Below are positions 1 through 7,885 of a DNA stretch of 14,698 bases, piece after piece (the first letter of the stretch is position 1; every line of letters begins with the position of its first letter). The stretch lies in contig PQAK01000186.1 of assembly GCA_003105225.1 (NCBI GenBank), positions 1 to 14,698 of the forward strand, in the 5' to 3' direction. This stretch comes from Deltaproteobacteria bacterium (lineage in GTDB: Bacteria > Desulfobacterota > Deferrimicrobia > Deferrimicrobiales > Deferrimicrobiaceae). The notes under the pieces are model-generated. The model saw only the letters and a list, made by a program, of their open reading frames with translations. It was not told the DNA's origin and did no database searches. A program made the position numbers and the translations under genes.

Positions 1-1541
1 GTCACGATGCGCATCTTGTGCTTCTCGGGGGAGTGGCACTTCGCGCACTCGATCCCCACGTCCTTCACGTGGAGGGTGTGCGGGAACTGGAGCTCCATCT
101 CCTTGAAGAACACCTTGTCCGACGGCATCACGCGCGCGTGGCACAGGGTGGCGCAGTACGCCGACGGCGAGGCGAGGATCGCCGGCTTCGGCGGACCGCC
201 CGCCGCGCCCGCCATCCGGAAGGCGGCGGTCACCTGCTCGTAGCCGACCCGCAGGATCTTGAGCGCGTACTCGATGTTGTGGGCGCCGCGCCCGGCCCGC
301 AGGAAGTTCAGGTTGGCCTGCGCGTCCGCGACCAGCGCCTGCGCCCCCGCGTGGCTCTTCGACTTGGGGCTCCCGGTCCCGACCGCCGCCTTCCCCGCGG
401 CGACGACCCGCTCCATCTCCGCGGTCAGGACGCGCGACTCCCGGACCCAGTCGTCCAGCATCAGGTCGTATTTCTTCCCGTGGCACGCGACGCAGCTGTT
501 CCGCTCGGCGGTCAGCTTCTTCTCGCCGGGGAACGCCACCCCCGATTCGCGCACCTCGACCGACTTCGTGTGGCAGCCGTCGCAGGACACCTGGGCGGAG
601 AACATCCGCGAGGGGGTGTCCGGGACCCCCCTCGCCCCCGTGCCCATGTACATCTCCTTCTGGTAGTTGTGGAGCCGCTTGTGGCACGCGTCGCACTGGA
701 CCTCGAAGGTCTTGACCAGCTCCACCTCGCCGTGCCGGACCCTCTCGTGGCACTGGAAGCACTGGATCGCGTTGTAGGTGACGTGGGTCCGGTGGATCGC
801 CAGGGGGTCGTTCTTCTTCTCCAGCCGCCCGACGTGGCAGTCGTAGCAGTGGGAGTCGTTCACCTTCCCGTCCCCCTCGGCCACGCGGATGTGGCACTGC
901 TTGCACTGGACGCCCAGCTTCAGGTACGACTCGTGGGAGAACATGAACCCGCCGTGCTCCACGGTCTTCGTCGGGGTCCCGTGGCACCCCGGGCAGCCGC
1001 CCAGCGCCTGCCCCTGGCTGATCCCCTTGAAGTGGCACAGGAAGCAGACCTTCGTGTCGACCGAGATGTGCTCCCCCTGGACGATCGAGTAGTGGCAGGT
1101 CGTGCAGCGCAGCTTCTCGCCGCGCTTGAGCTTGCCCATGTGCTCCTGGTGGTCGAAGGTGATGTTGCTGCCCAGCTTCGCCTTCCCCTTCTCGATCCGC
1201 CCGGCGTGGCACCCCGAAGCGAGGCACGAGGAATCCTTGACCTTGGCGTGCGGCCTCGGGTTGTACAGCCCCGTCCAGTACTTGAGCGTCGTCACGGTGA
1301 TGAAGACGGGCGAGAAGGAGTGGCACTTGATGCAGGAGACGCCGGAGTGCTTCGAGGTCTTCCACTGCGCGTAGAACGGGTCCATGTAGTGGCAGACGAC
1401 GCACGACTTCGGAAAGTACGCGGAAACGAAGAAGGCGCCGTTGAGGACGATGAAGATCCCGAGCAGGACCCCCGCCAGGGTCAGCAGCGGCTTCCGGTAC
1501 CGGTGGATCCCGTCCCAGATGTGGGCGAACATTTCCTTCAT
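1..1541 (-). CDS. NapC/NirT-type multiheme c-type cytochrome (>=14 hemes), partial at its C-terminus
   Basis: Membrane-anchored periplasmic multiheme cytochrome, last visible gene of the cytochrome operon. The ATG at 1541 overlaps the upstream cytochrome b stop as ATGA, with GGAGGT 9 bases upstream. 513 residues are visible and the frame is still open at base 1. A single N-terminal helix (about 19-41) is followed by the NapC/NirT signature: CVVCH at 47, a Met two residues after the His, W60, H65 and CIKCH at 70. Further motifs lie at 146, 166, 183, 213, 232, 261, 283, 320, 350 and 499 (CXXCH), plus CX4CH at 106-112 and CX3CH at 463-468, giving 14. A heme-free, probably helical insert spans about 358-460 and contains the G-x-x-HN-x-x-YA pattern known from the helical parts of other multiheme reductases. 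In this family the NapC-like part takes electrons from quinol; that the rest is an electron-transfer wire is inference. No CXXCK active-site motif is seen, so nitrite reductase activity is not supported. Confidence 0.9.
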   Translation of the reverse strand, partial: MKEMFAHIWDGIHRYRKPLLTLAGVLLGIFIVLNGAFFVSAYFPKSCVVCHYMDPFYAQWKTSKHSGVSCIKCHSFSPVFITVTTLKYWTGLYNPRPHAKVKDSSCLASGCHAGRIEKGKAKLGSNITFDHQEHMGKLKRGEKLRCTTCHYSIVQGEHISVDTKVCFLCHFKGISQGQALGGCPGCHGTPTKTVEHGGFMFSHESYLKLGVQCKQCHIRVAEGDGKVNDSHCYDCHVGRLEKKNDPLAIHRTHVTYNAIQCFQCHERVRHGEVELVKTFEVQCDACHKRLHNYQKEMYMGTGARGVPDTPSRMFSAQVSCDGCHTKSVEVRESGVAFPGEKKLTAERNSCVACHGKKYDLMLDDWVRESRVLTAEMERVVAAGKAAVGTGSPKSKSHAGAQALVADAQANLNFLRAGRGAHNIEYALKILRVGYEQVTAAFRMAGAAGGPPKPAILASPSAYCATLCHARVMPSDKVFFKEMELQFPHTLHVKDVGIECAKCHSPEKHKMRIV

Positions 1542-2476
1542 TGGGGGTTGACCTCCGCCGCGGTCTTGGCCTGCTTCGCCATGAGCTCCTCATACTCGAG
1601 CGGGTGCTCTTCCTTGATCTCGTGCTCCGAGATCTGGCCGTGCCACCACATCAGGGTCCCGGGGAACCGCTCCGGGTTGAAGTGGACGTTGTAGAAGTGC
1701 CAGATGACGATGGCCAGGGTGGCCAGCAGCGCCTCGTCGCTGTGCATCTCGTGGGCGATGTCCAGGACGAACTTCGGGAAATACTTGAGCGCGATCGATT
1801 CCCCCCAGAGGAACGCCCCCGAACCGATCATGATGATGCAGCCCCAGTAGACCGCCCAGTAGTCGAACTTCTCGATGTAGCTGAACCGGCCGAACCGCGG
1901 CTTCTCCTTCACCTTCCCCAGGAAGTAGCGGATGTTCTGGACGGCGTCCCGGAGGTCCTTGGGCATCGGGAGGAGGAGGACGAAGTCCCTGCGGCCGTCC
2001 CGCGAGAGGATGGTGTACAGCAGGTGGTGCACCATGAAGTAGACCAGCATCAGGGCGCCGATCCGGTGGACGATGGTGGAGTTGTTGATCCCCCCCCACA
2101 GGCTGATGACGAACCGGGAGAGGATGAAGTTGGGGAACTTGATCGGCATCCCCGTGACGATGAGGAGGATGACCGAGCTGAACATCACCATGTGCTGGAA
2201 GCGGAAGTTCCGGTTGAACCGCTGGAACATCCGCCCTTCCCCGGCGTGCTTCTCCTTTTGCCGCTCCTCCCGGATCCTGCGCGCCTCCTCCCGCCGGTCG
2301 GCCGCCGTCTTGAGCCGGATCTCCCGCTCCATCTCCGCGCGGACCCGCTGCCGGATCTTCTCCCGGATCTCCCCGGCCTGTTCCGGTTCGAGCCCCGCCG
2401 TCTCCGCGGAGACGACGGCGTCGATCTCCCGCTCGAGGCTCTCCCGCGGTTGCTCTTTCTTTTCGTCGACGGACAT
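1538..2476 (-). CDS. Diheme cytochrome b (FdnI/HydC-like) with a charged N-terminal extension
   Basis: 312-residue inner-membrane cytochrome b, partner of the 9-heme cytochrome encoded just upstream. The start is the ATG at 2476, 12 bases after the preceding stop, with AGGAG in the gap. Residues 1-85 are strongly charged (Glu/Arg/Lys-rich, heptad-like) and probably cytoplasmic; the other two cytochrome b domains in the operon lack this extension. The membrane domain (about 92-270) has hydrophobic segments with H95, H137, H151, H245 and H260, which line up with H25, H67, H81, H175 and H190 of the other split cytochrome b. In FdnI/HydC proteins four such His ligate two b hemes. A C-terminal EHPLEYEEL motif is shared with the paralogue. 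The likely role is quinol oxidation and electron transfer to the periplasmic cytochrome c partner. Its stop overlaps the next start (ATGA). Confidence 0.9.
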   Translation of the reverse strand: MSVDEKKEQPRESLEREIDAVVSAETAGLEPEQAGEIREKIRQRVRAEMEREIRLKTAADRREEARRIREERQKEKHAGEGRMFQRFNRNFRFQHMVMFSSVILLIVTGMPIKFPNFILSRFVISLWGGINNSTIVHRIGALMLVYFMVHHLLYTILSRDGRRDFVLLLPMPKDLRDAVQNIRYFLGKVKEKPRFGRFSYIEKFDYWAVYWGCIIMIGSGAFLWGESIALKYFPKFVLDIAHEMHSDEALLATLAIVIWHFYNVHFNPERFPGTLMWWHGQISEHEIKEEHPLEYEELMAKQAKTAAEVNPQ

Positions 2477-2488
2477 ACGTTCGCTCCT

Positions 2489-3553
2489 CTATTTCTCCCC
2501 GCGCAGCCGCTTCGTCCGCCCGTACATGTCCAGAACGATGTGGACGATCAGGGCGAGCATCGTGCCGATGGTGAGGTATTTGAAGAAGGACGCCACGTAG
2601 TAGACGATGCCGGCCTCTTTCTTCTTGGCGTCCACGTGCATCTTCCCGACGGCCACGTTGGCGTTGGCGCCCGGGTGGCACTTCCCGCAGGTCTTCGGGA
2701 CGTTCTTCGGGTTCACCGAGGACAGGGGGTCGGCTTCGGGCCGGATGTCGTGCGTCCCGTGGCAGGAGGCGCAGTTCGCGACGGTGCGCGACCCGAACTG
2801 GCTCGCCACGCCGTGGAACGACTCCTTGTAGGTCGCCACCTGCTCCGTCTCGATGCCGAACTTCCCCATGATGGAGACGGAGGCGTGGCACTTGGAGCAC
2901 TGGTCGGCCACGTGGGTGGCGAAGACCGTGGACTTGGGGTCCTTGGGGCTGTAGATCTTGTGCTCCCCGTGGCAGCCCGTGCACGACGGCGCCTCCTTGA
3001 TCCCCTTGGCCACCGCCACGCCGTGCACCGACGTCTTGTATTGCGCGTAGATCTCGATGTGGCAGCGGCCGCACGTCTCCGCGACCTTCCCCTGCGCGAC
3101 CAGGGAGGCCTGGCTCTTCGCCTTGAGGATGGCGTGGCTGCCGTGGCAGTCCTGGCACAGCGGCGCCTTCGCGTTCCCGCGCGCGATCGCCTTCCCGTGC
3201 ACGGATTCGAAGTAGGCCAGGTAGCCGTCCGACTGGGGCGCCCCCTCGGCGTTGCCCTTGTAGTGGCAGTGCGTGCAGTTCACCCGGCGGGGCCTCTCCC
3301 GGTGCGGGATCTCGCTGACGTCGAAGTGGCAGTCCACGCACGTCTTCTTCTCGTGCACCGAGCCCTTCAGGCTGTCGCCCGTCACGAACAGCTCCTGGAT
3401 CTTCCCGTCGACGAGGATCTTCCGGAACTCCGGCTTGCCGTGGCAGAGGGTGCACTTTTCCAGGGAGAGCCGGGCTTCCGCCTCCCGGGGCCCCGGGACG
3501 CACACCCCCAGGAGGGCGGCGGCGATCACCGCATAAAGGACCGTTCCCTTCAT
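2489..3553 (-). CDS. Nine-heme periplasmic cytochrome c with C-terminal membrane anchor
   Basis: 354 residues. The start is the ATG at 3553, overlapping the cytochrome b stop as ATGA, with GGAAGGG upstream. An N-terminal signal peptide (about 1-27, AEA end) is followed by nine CXXCH motifs at 34, 72, 93, 133, 161, 191, 219, 261 and 289, then a single transmembrane helix (about 318-342) and a basic tail, so the heme domain faces the periplasm. After a three-heme N-terminal part there are three tandem two-heme repeats of 50-60 residues (S-x-HG ... C-x-DCHG-x-H-x-I ... DP-x-S ... TCGKCH). Non-motif His (H67, H84, H306 and two per repeat) equal the heme number, consistent with bis-His ligation. 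It is homologous to the 11-heme cytochrome upstream, with exactly one repeat fewer. Its likely electron donor is the cytochrome b encoded immediately downstream. Confidence 0.92.
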   Translation of the reverse strand: MKGTVLYAVIAAALLGVCVPGPREAEARLSLEKCTLCHGKPEFRKILVDGKIQELFVTGDSLKGSVHEKKTCVDCHFDVSEIPHRERPRRVNCTHCHYKGNAEGAPQSDGYLAYFESVHGKAIARGNAKAPLCQDCHGSHAILKAKSQASLVAQGKVAETCGRCHIEIYAQYKTSVHGVAVAKGIKEAPSCTGCHGEHKIYSPKDPKSTVFATHVADQCSKCHASVSIMGKFGIETEQVATYKESFHGVASQFGSRTVANCASCHGTHDIRPEADPLSSVNPKNVPKTCGKCHPGANANVAVGKMHVDAKKKEAGIVYYVASFFKYLTIGTMLALIVHIVLDMYGRTKRLRGEK

Positions 3554-4254
3554 AGGATCCCTTCCTGCTTCAGTTTTTCGTATTCCAGCGGGTGCTCCTG
3601 GCGAAGCCACTCCGCCTTCACCCGGCCCGTGAGCCACGCATCGTTCATCGGGAAGACGGAGGCGTTCAGGTGCTCGTTGTACAGGTGCCAGAACAGGAGG
3701 ATGACGAACGCCAGCAGCCCCTGATAGCCGTGGATGATGAGCGTGACGTCCAGGACGAGCTTGGGCAGGAACCGCATCGAAAACGTCTCCGCCCAGAGGA
3801 TGAGGCCGGTCACCGAGATGAGGAGGATGCCGATCGTCGCCCCCCAATACTGGAACTTTTCCTTGTAGCCGTACTTGCCGATGAGGGGATATTCGGCCGC
3901 GGTCCCCAGGTTGTACCGGATCGCCTGGAGAAAATCGGAGAAGTCCCGGCGGCGCAGGAGGAACTCGCCCAGCTCCTTCTTCCCCTCGCGGGTGAACAGC
4001 ATGTAGAAGGCGTGGAAGAGCAGCTGCGCCATCAGCAGCGACGCCGCGGCGCGATGGAGGAACCCCCGGTACAGGATCCCGCCCTCCAGCCGGATCAGGC
4101 CGCGCCCGATCCAGTTCTCGTGGTACATGAGCGCGAACCCGGTCAGCGCGAGCACGAGCAGCGTGACCATGAGCAGCACGTGCTGGACCCGGAACATGAG
4201 GGACATCCGGACGATCGTTGCGGATTTCGGGGTCTCCCCGCTCGCTGCCGTCAT
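3550..4254 (-). CDS. Diheme cytochrome b (FdnI/HydC-like), split partner of the 11-heme cytochrome c
   Basis: 234-residue integral membrane protein. The start is the ATG at 4254 within an ATGA overlap with the preceding stop, preceded by a perfect AGGAGG six bases upstream (4261-4266). Hydrophobic segments lie near 24-44, 64-86, 138-156 and 172-192. H25, H67, H81, H175 and H190 match in spacing the His of the other two cytochrome b domains in the operon. The pattern of one His in helix 1, one or two in helix 2 and two about 15 residues apart in the last helix is that of formate dehydrogenase gamma and Ni-Fe hydrogenase cytochrome b subunits, which bind two b hemes and exchange electrons with quinone. 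The C-terminal QEHPLEYEKL motif is shared with the paralogue at 1538-2476. No hydrogenase or formate dehydrogenase subunit is nearby, so the partner is taken to be the adjacent multiheme cytochrome, as in Geobacter Cbc complexes. Confidence 0.9.
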   Translation of the reverse strand: MTAASGETPKSATIVRMSLMFRVQHVLLMVTLLVLALTGFALMYHENWIGRGLIRLEGGILYRGFLHRAAASLLMAQLLFHAFYMLFTREGKKELGEFLLRRRDFSDFLQAIRYNLGTAAEYPLIGKYGYKEKFQYWGATIGILLISVTGLILWAETFSMRFLPKLVLDVTLIIHGYQGLLAFVILLFWHLYNEHLNASVFPMNDAWLTGRVKAEWLRQEHPLEYEKLKQEGIL

Positions 4255-5507
4255 CCCTTTCCTCCTTCCGCCTCCCGCCGGCGGCGGCGCCGGCCCAGGT
4301 GCTCCAGGCCGACGTGGAGAACGAACAGCATCACCAGCATGGAGATGAAGACGGTGTAGAAGACCCGCACGGTGAACACCCCCATCGCCTTCTGCGGGGT
4401 CACCTCCACGTGCATCGGCCCCTTCGCGAAGTTGGGCCCCGCGTTGGGGTGGCACCTCCCGCACGTCTTGGGGAGGTTCGCCTTGTTCACCCGGGACTCG
4501 GGATCCGCCGAGGGGAGGATGTCGTGGAAGCCGTGGCAGGAGGCGCAGTTGGCCGCCTTGGTCATGCCGTATTCCAGGGCGATGCCGTGGAAGGAGTCCA
4601 TGTAGGTGGAGAACCGCTTCTTGGGAAGGGCGTACCGGCTGGAGATCCCCTCCTTCTCGTGGCAGCCCGAGCACGTCTTCGGGATGTTCTTCGAGAACAC
4701 CGGCGACGACGGGTCGCTGATCTTGGTGATCGTGTGCTCCCCGTGGCAGTCCGTGCACACCGGCGACTCGGCGATCCCGCCGCGCATCCCCTTCCCGTGG
4801 ACGCTCTTCTCGTACTGCTCGAGGATCCCGGGGTGGCACTTCCCGCACATCGTCGGGATGTTCTGCCGATGGGTGGCGGACCGGGGCTGGTCCCCGGGGA
4901 GGATCGCATGGTTGCCGTGGCAGTCGGAGCACACCGCGGTCCCCAGCAGGCCCGATTTTTTCAGGGCGGTGCCGTGGACGCTGTTCTCGTACGCCTCCAT
5001 CACCTGCTGGCCGGGGAGCTTGTACTGCTCCTCGATCGCCCGGTCCTTGTGGCACTTGAGGCAGACGCCCACGATGTTCAGGCGGAACGTCCGGGATGCC
5101 GCGTCCCCGCTCTTGCGGATGTCGTGCTTGCCGTGGCAGTCGGAGCACCAGGCGGCCTCGCGCTCGCCCTTGGCGTGCCCCTTCCCGTGCGTGCTCTGGG
5201 CGTAGGATTTTTCCGAGTCCGGGTGGCACTTGCCGCAGGAGACCTTCTCCAGCTTTCCGTGGGGGGCTTTCGCATCGGTGTGGCACGTCGTGCAGGCGCC
5301 CTTCCCGTGCACCGACGCGCGGTACCCCTTCTCGTCGACGAACAGCGACAGCGTCCCTCCCCCGGGAAGGGATTTTTCGATCGTCTTGTCCCCGTGGCAT
5401 TCCATGCATTCCCCCTCGGTGGGGGGCTTGGCGCCCGCTACCCCGGGCAGGGCGAAAAGCGCCGCGGTCAGGGCCACGGGCAGCAGCAGCGACAGCAACC
5501 GTTTCAT
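4251..5507 (-). CDS. Eleven-heme periplasmic cytochrome c with C-terminal membrane anchor
   Basis: 418 residues. The start is the ATG at 5507, overlapping the upstream stop by ATGA, with GGAGGA four bases upstream. A clear signal peptide (about 1-26, AGA end) is followed by eleven CXXCH motifs at residues 34, 72, 91, 121, 149, 193, 221, 251, 279, 321 and 349. A single transmembrane helix (about 378-401) and an Arg-rich cytoplasmic tail (405-411) follow. After a three-heme N-terminal region there are four tandem two-heme repeats (about 99-153, 170-225, 229-283, 301-353), each with S-x-HG before the first heme and CHG-x-H at it. The conserved GPMHV near 366 supplies a further His. Its closest relatives in the window are the c domain of the CbcL-like protein and the nine-heme cytochrome. 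It probably takes electrons from the cytochrome b encoded just downstream and passes them to periplasmic carriers; that flow direction is inferred. Confidence 0.92.
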   Translation of the reverse strand: MKRLLSLLLPVALTAALFALPGVAGAKPPTEGECMECHGDKTIEKSLPGGGTLSLFVDEKGYRASVHGKGACTTCHTDAKAPHGKLEKVSCGKCHPDSEKSYAQSTHGKGHAKGEREAAWCSDCHGKHDIRKSGDAASRTFRLNIVGVCLKCHKDRAIEEQYKLPGQQVMEAYENSVHGTALKKSGLLGTAVCSDCHGNHAILPGDQPRSATHRQNIPTMCGKCHPGILEQYEKSVHGKGMRGGIAESPVCTDCHGEHTITKISDPSSPVFSKNIPKTCSGCHEKEGISSRYALPKKRFSTYMDSFHGIALEYGMTKAANCASCHGFHDILPSADPESRVNKANLPKTCGRCHPNAGPNFAKGPMHVEVTPQKAMGVFTVRVFYTVFISMLVMLFVLHVGLEHLGRRRRRREAEGGKG

Positions 5508-7558
5508 GACTCCTCCGATGCGATCCTGGTTGATCCCGGCGACGGGGCTTCCCCGCGCCGTTCGGCCGCTTCCAGCTCCTCGAGCTCCAGCGCGTGCTCA
5601 TGCTCCATGTCGTGCCGGGAGAGCTTCCCGTCGAGCCAGGTGAGCGAGAGCGGGGCGAAGTCGGGATTGATCATCACGTAATACAGGTGCCAGACGATGA
5701 TGGCCAGGGTGGCCAGGATCGCCTCGTAGTAGTGGACGATGGTGGCCACGTCCAGCCCCCACATGGGAATGTGCTTGAGCGCCTCGTCCTGGAACCAGAG
5801 CAGGAACCCGGTGACGACCATGACGATCGTTCCCCACACCAGCGCCAGGTACTCGGCCTTCTCGACGTAGCTGTACCGGCCGAACTTCGGCTTGTGGGCG
5901 GAAAGCCCGGCGTAATATTTGAGCGTCCCCACGACGTCCCAGGCGTCCTGCAGGCGGGGCATCATCCGCGCGAACTGGTCGCGCCCCCGCTCCGTGAAGA
6001 TCACGTACAGCAGGTGATAGATGCTGGTCGCCACCATGAGGACGGCGGCCACCCGATGCCCCGATCCCCGCAGCGCGACGTTCGTCGCGTCCGAGAGGAA
6101 CGGGATCGACCACTTGAATTTCAGCGCGAACCCGGTGACGACGAGGGCGAAGAAGGTCGTCAGGGTCAGGATGTGCTGCAGCCGCTCCGAGGGGTTCAGC
6201 CGCTCGTAGCCGGGGTGCTCCCATTCCCTGCGCTTCCGGTAGATCGCCTGCATCTTCCGGAAGTAGTCGACGCCGTTGTGGACGACCATCCCGCCGATGA
6301 CCACGACGATCATCCAGATGTAGAACTGCTCCACCCAGTACTTGACCTGCCCCCCGATGCCGCCGGGGCCCACGTGGATGTTCCCGCTGGCGAAGTTCGC
6401 CGTCGCCCCGGGGTGGCACTTCCCGCAGGTGACCGGGAGGTTCTTCGGGTAGACGGTCGAGCGGGGGTCGGAGGACGGGAAGATCTCGTGGACGCCGTGG
6501 CACGAGGAGCAGTTCGCGACCGTCTTGTCCCCCAGGCGCTGGGACAGGCCGTGGAAGCTCTCCTGGTACCCCTTCACCTTCTCGGTGGCGATGCCGTACC
6601 GGCTGGACAGCTTTTCCGCGGCATGGCAGGAGGGGCACGTCTTCTGGGACACCGCGGCGAACGAGACCGAGGACCCGGGATCGGCCGCCTGGCGGATGTC
6701 GTGCTCCCCGTGGCAGTCCGCGCAGCCGGGGGCGTCGGGGACGCCCCGGGCCAGCGCCGTGCCGTGCACGCTGTCCCGGAAGATGGCGAAGACGCCGTAG
6801 TGGCACTTCCCGCACGTGGCGGGGAGGTTCGCGCGGAAGATGGGGGACGCCGGGTCGAGCCGGTCCTTCATGTCGTGGGCGCCGTGGCAGTCGACGCAGG
6901 TGGCGGACTTGTTCAGCCCCTTCTCGACGATCGCCCGGTTGTGGATGCTCTTCTCGTACATGCGGGCCGCGCCGGGGATGGGAATTCCGGACCGGTCGGT
7001 CACCTGCCGGCTCCCGTGGCACCGGGTGCACGTCGCGGCGAGGTTCCGGAAGTAGACGGGCGACGTGGACAGCGAGGATTTCGGTATCTCGTGCGCGCCG
7101 TGGCAGTCGTAGCACCGGGGGGCGTCCGCGCCGGGTCCCTTGCCGTGCAGGACCACGTGCCGGCTCTTCTTGTAGACCGCGGCCACCTCGGAGTGGCATC
7201 CCGAGCAGTCGACGGGGGCAAGCCGCGCGGCGTGCGGCAGTTCCTTGAGATCGGCGTGGCAGTCGGTGCAGGAGAGGTCCGCGTGCACCGAGGCCTTGTA
7301 CTTGTCGGCGTCGACGTGCAGGGAGAGCCCGGGGAAGGGAGGCGCGTTGCGGACGGCCTTCTCCGGCCCCCCCGCCTTGACGTTGCCCGCCTTCTCCTGC
7401 TGCGACCACGAGAGGATCCCGGAATCGCCGTGGCAGTCGAAGCATTGGCCGTTGTCCAGGGCCCAGGCCGCGGAACGGGGACCGATAACGGAGAAGCAGA
7501 TCGCGAGGAAGACAGCCGGCGCTGCGATGCGGAACGAGTCACGGCGCAGGGGAAGCAT
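5504..7558 (-). CDS. cbcL: CbcL-like fusion: 11-heme cytochrome c domain plus diheme cytochrome b domain
   Basis: First gene of the cytochrome operon, 684 residues from the ATG at 7558. That start has AAAGGGG about six bases upstream; an in-frame ATG at 7576 lacks a Shine-Dalgarno and would add six residues. A signal peptide (about 1-33) precedes eleven CXXCH motifs at residues 39, 97, 118, 149, 177, 221, 249, 279, 308, 350 and 378. A membrane helix (about 412-431) then leads into a cytochrome b domain (about 455-635) with H462, H501, H515, H609 and H624, matching the two stand-alone cytochromes b. The domain order equals Geobacter CbcL, an inner-membrane protein needed for low-potential metal and electrode respiration, with menaquinol as likely donor. 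The heme count and the symbol rest on architecture, not on alignment, so cbcL should be read as CbcL-like. The C-terminus overlaps the next start by ATGA. Confidence 0.88.
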   Translation of the reverse strand: MLPLRRDSFRIAAPAVFLAICFSVIGPRSAAWALDNGQCFDCHGDSGILSWSQQEKAGNVKAGGPEKAVRNAPPFPGLSLHVDADKYKASVHADLSCTDCHADLKELPHAARLAPVDCSGCHSEVAAVYKKSRHVVLHGKGPGADAPRCYDCHGAHEIPKSSLSTSPVYFRNLAATCTRCHGSRQVTDRSGIPIPGAARMYEKSIHNRAIVEKGLNKSATCVDCHGAHDMKDRLDPASPIFRANLPATCGKCHYGVFAIFRDSVHGTALARGVPDAPGCADCHGEHDIRQAADPGSSVSFAAVSQKTCPSCHAAEKLSSRYGIATEKVKGYQESFHGLSQRLGDKTVANCSSCHGVHEIFPSSDPRSTVYPKNLPVTCGKCHPGATANFASGNIHVGPGGIGGQVKYWVEQFYIWMIVVVIGGMVVHNGVDYFRKMQAIYRKRREWEHPGYERLNPSERLQHILTLTTFFALVVTGFALKFKWSIPFLSDATNVALRGSGHRVAAVLMVATSIYHLLYVIFTERGRDQFARMMPRLQDAWDVVGTLKYYAGLSAHKPKFGRYSYVEKAEYLALVWGTIVMVVTGFLLWFQDEALKHIPMWGLDVATIVHYYEAILATLAIIVWHLYYVMINPDFAPLSLTWLDGKLSRHDMEHEHALELEELEAAERRGEAPSPGSTRIASEES

Positions 7559-7641
7559 GGGCGCCCCTTTCTTCATCCGGATATTTGGTGTAATCGTCGA
7601 AAGCAGACTAATGCTATCCGTTATGGCGATTGTCGACTGTA

Positions 7642-7670
7642 TACATACTGCAACCCCGGCGCAGAATCAA
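7642..7670 (-). promoter_or_regulatory. Possible sigma70-type promoter of the cytochrome operon
   Basis: On the minus strand TTGATT (7670-7665) is followed after 17 bases by TATGTA (7647-7642), about 65 bases before the CbcL-like gene. The -35 is a fair match and the -10 a weak one; an 8-bp palindrome TGTATACA overlaps it (7638-7645). This is the best candidate I see, but the match is modest and no transcript data exist. Confidence 0.3.
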
Positions 7671-7885
7671 GCCGAAAATTCGGTGGGGGGTTGCCCGCCT
7701 TCCCCCGGCGGCAGGGTGGGCGTTCCCGGCGGGAGGGTCGAAGGAGGCGGGATCGGCCGCTGCGGGGCGCCCGTCGCGGACATGCCGGCCCGGCGGCCGC
7801 AGGCGGCGAAATACAGCCTCCGGAAACCGTGGATGCTGGAAAAAGCACGGGATGGGGGGATGGCGGAGCGCCCGAGGGCACATCA

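Noticed and set aside
1..1541. Reading the first gene as a nitrite reductase or hydroxylamine oxidoreductase
   Set aside because: No CXXCK active-site motif or other catalytic signature is visible; the N-terminus is of the NapC/NirT electron-donor type. The missing C-terminus could still change this.
18..3724. Long plus-strand open frames (558 and 727 codons) opposite the cytochrome genes
   Set aside because: They mirror the minus-strand genes, encode Arg/Val/Leu/Asp-rich low-complexity chains without domains, and arise because GC-rich third positions remove stop codons on the opposite strand.
1..7558. Regularly recurring GTGGCA-type words that could suggest a repeat array or CRISPR
   Set aside because: They are the reverse complement of codons for the C-x-x-CH heme motifs within coding sequence; spacing varies and there are no conserved repeats with spacers.
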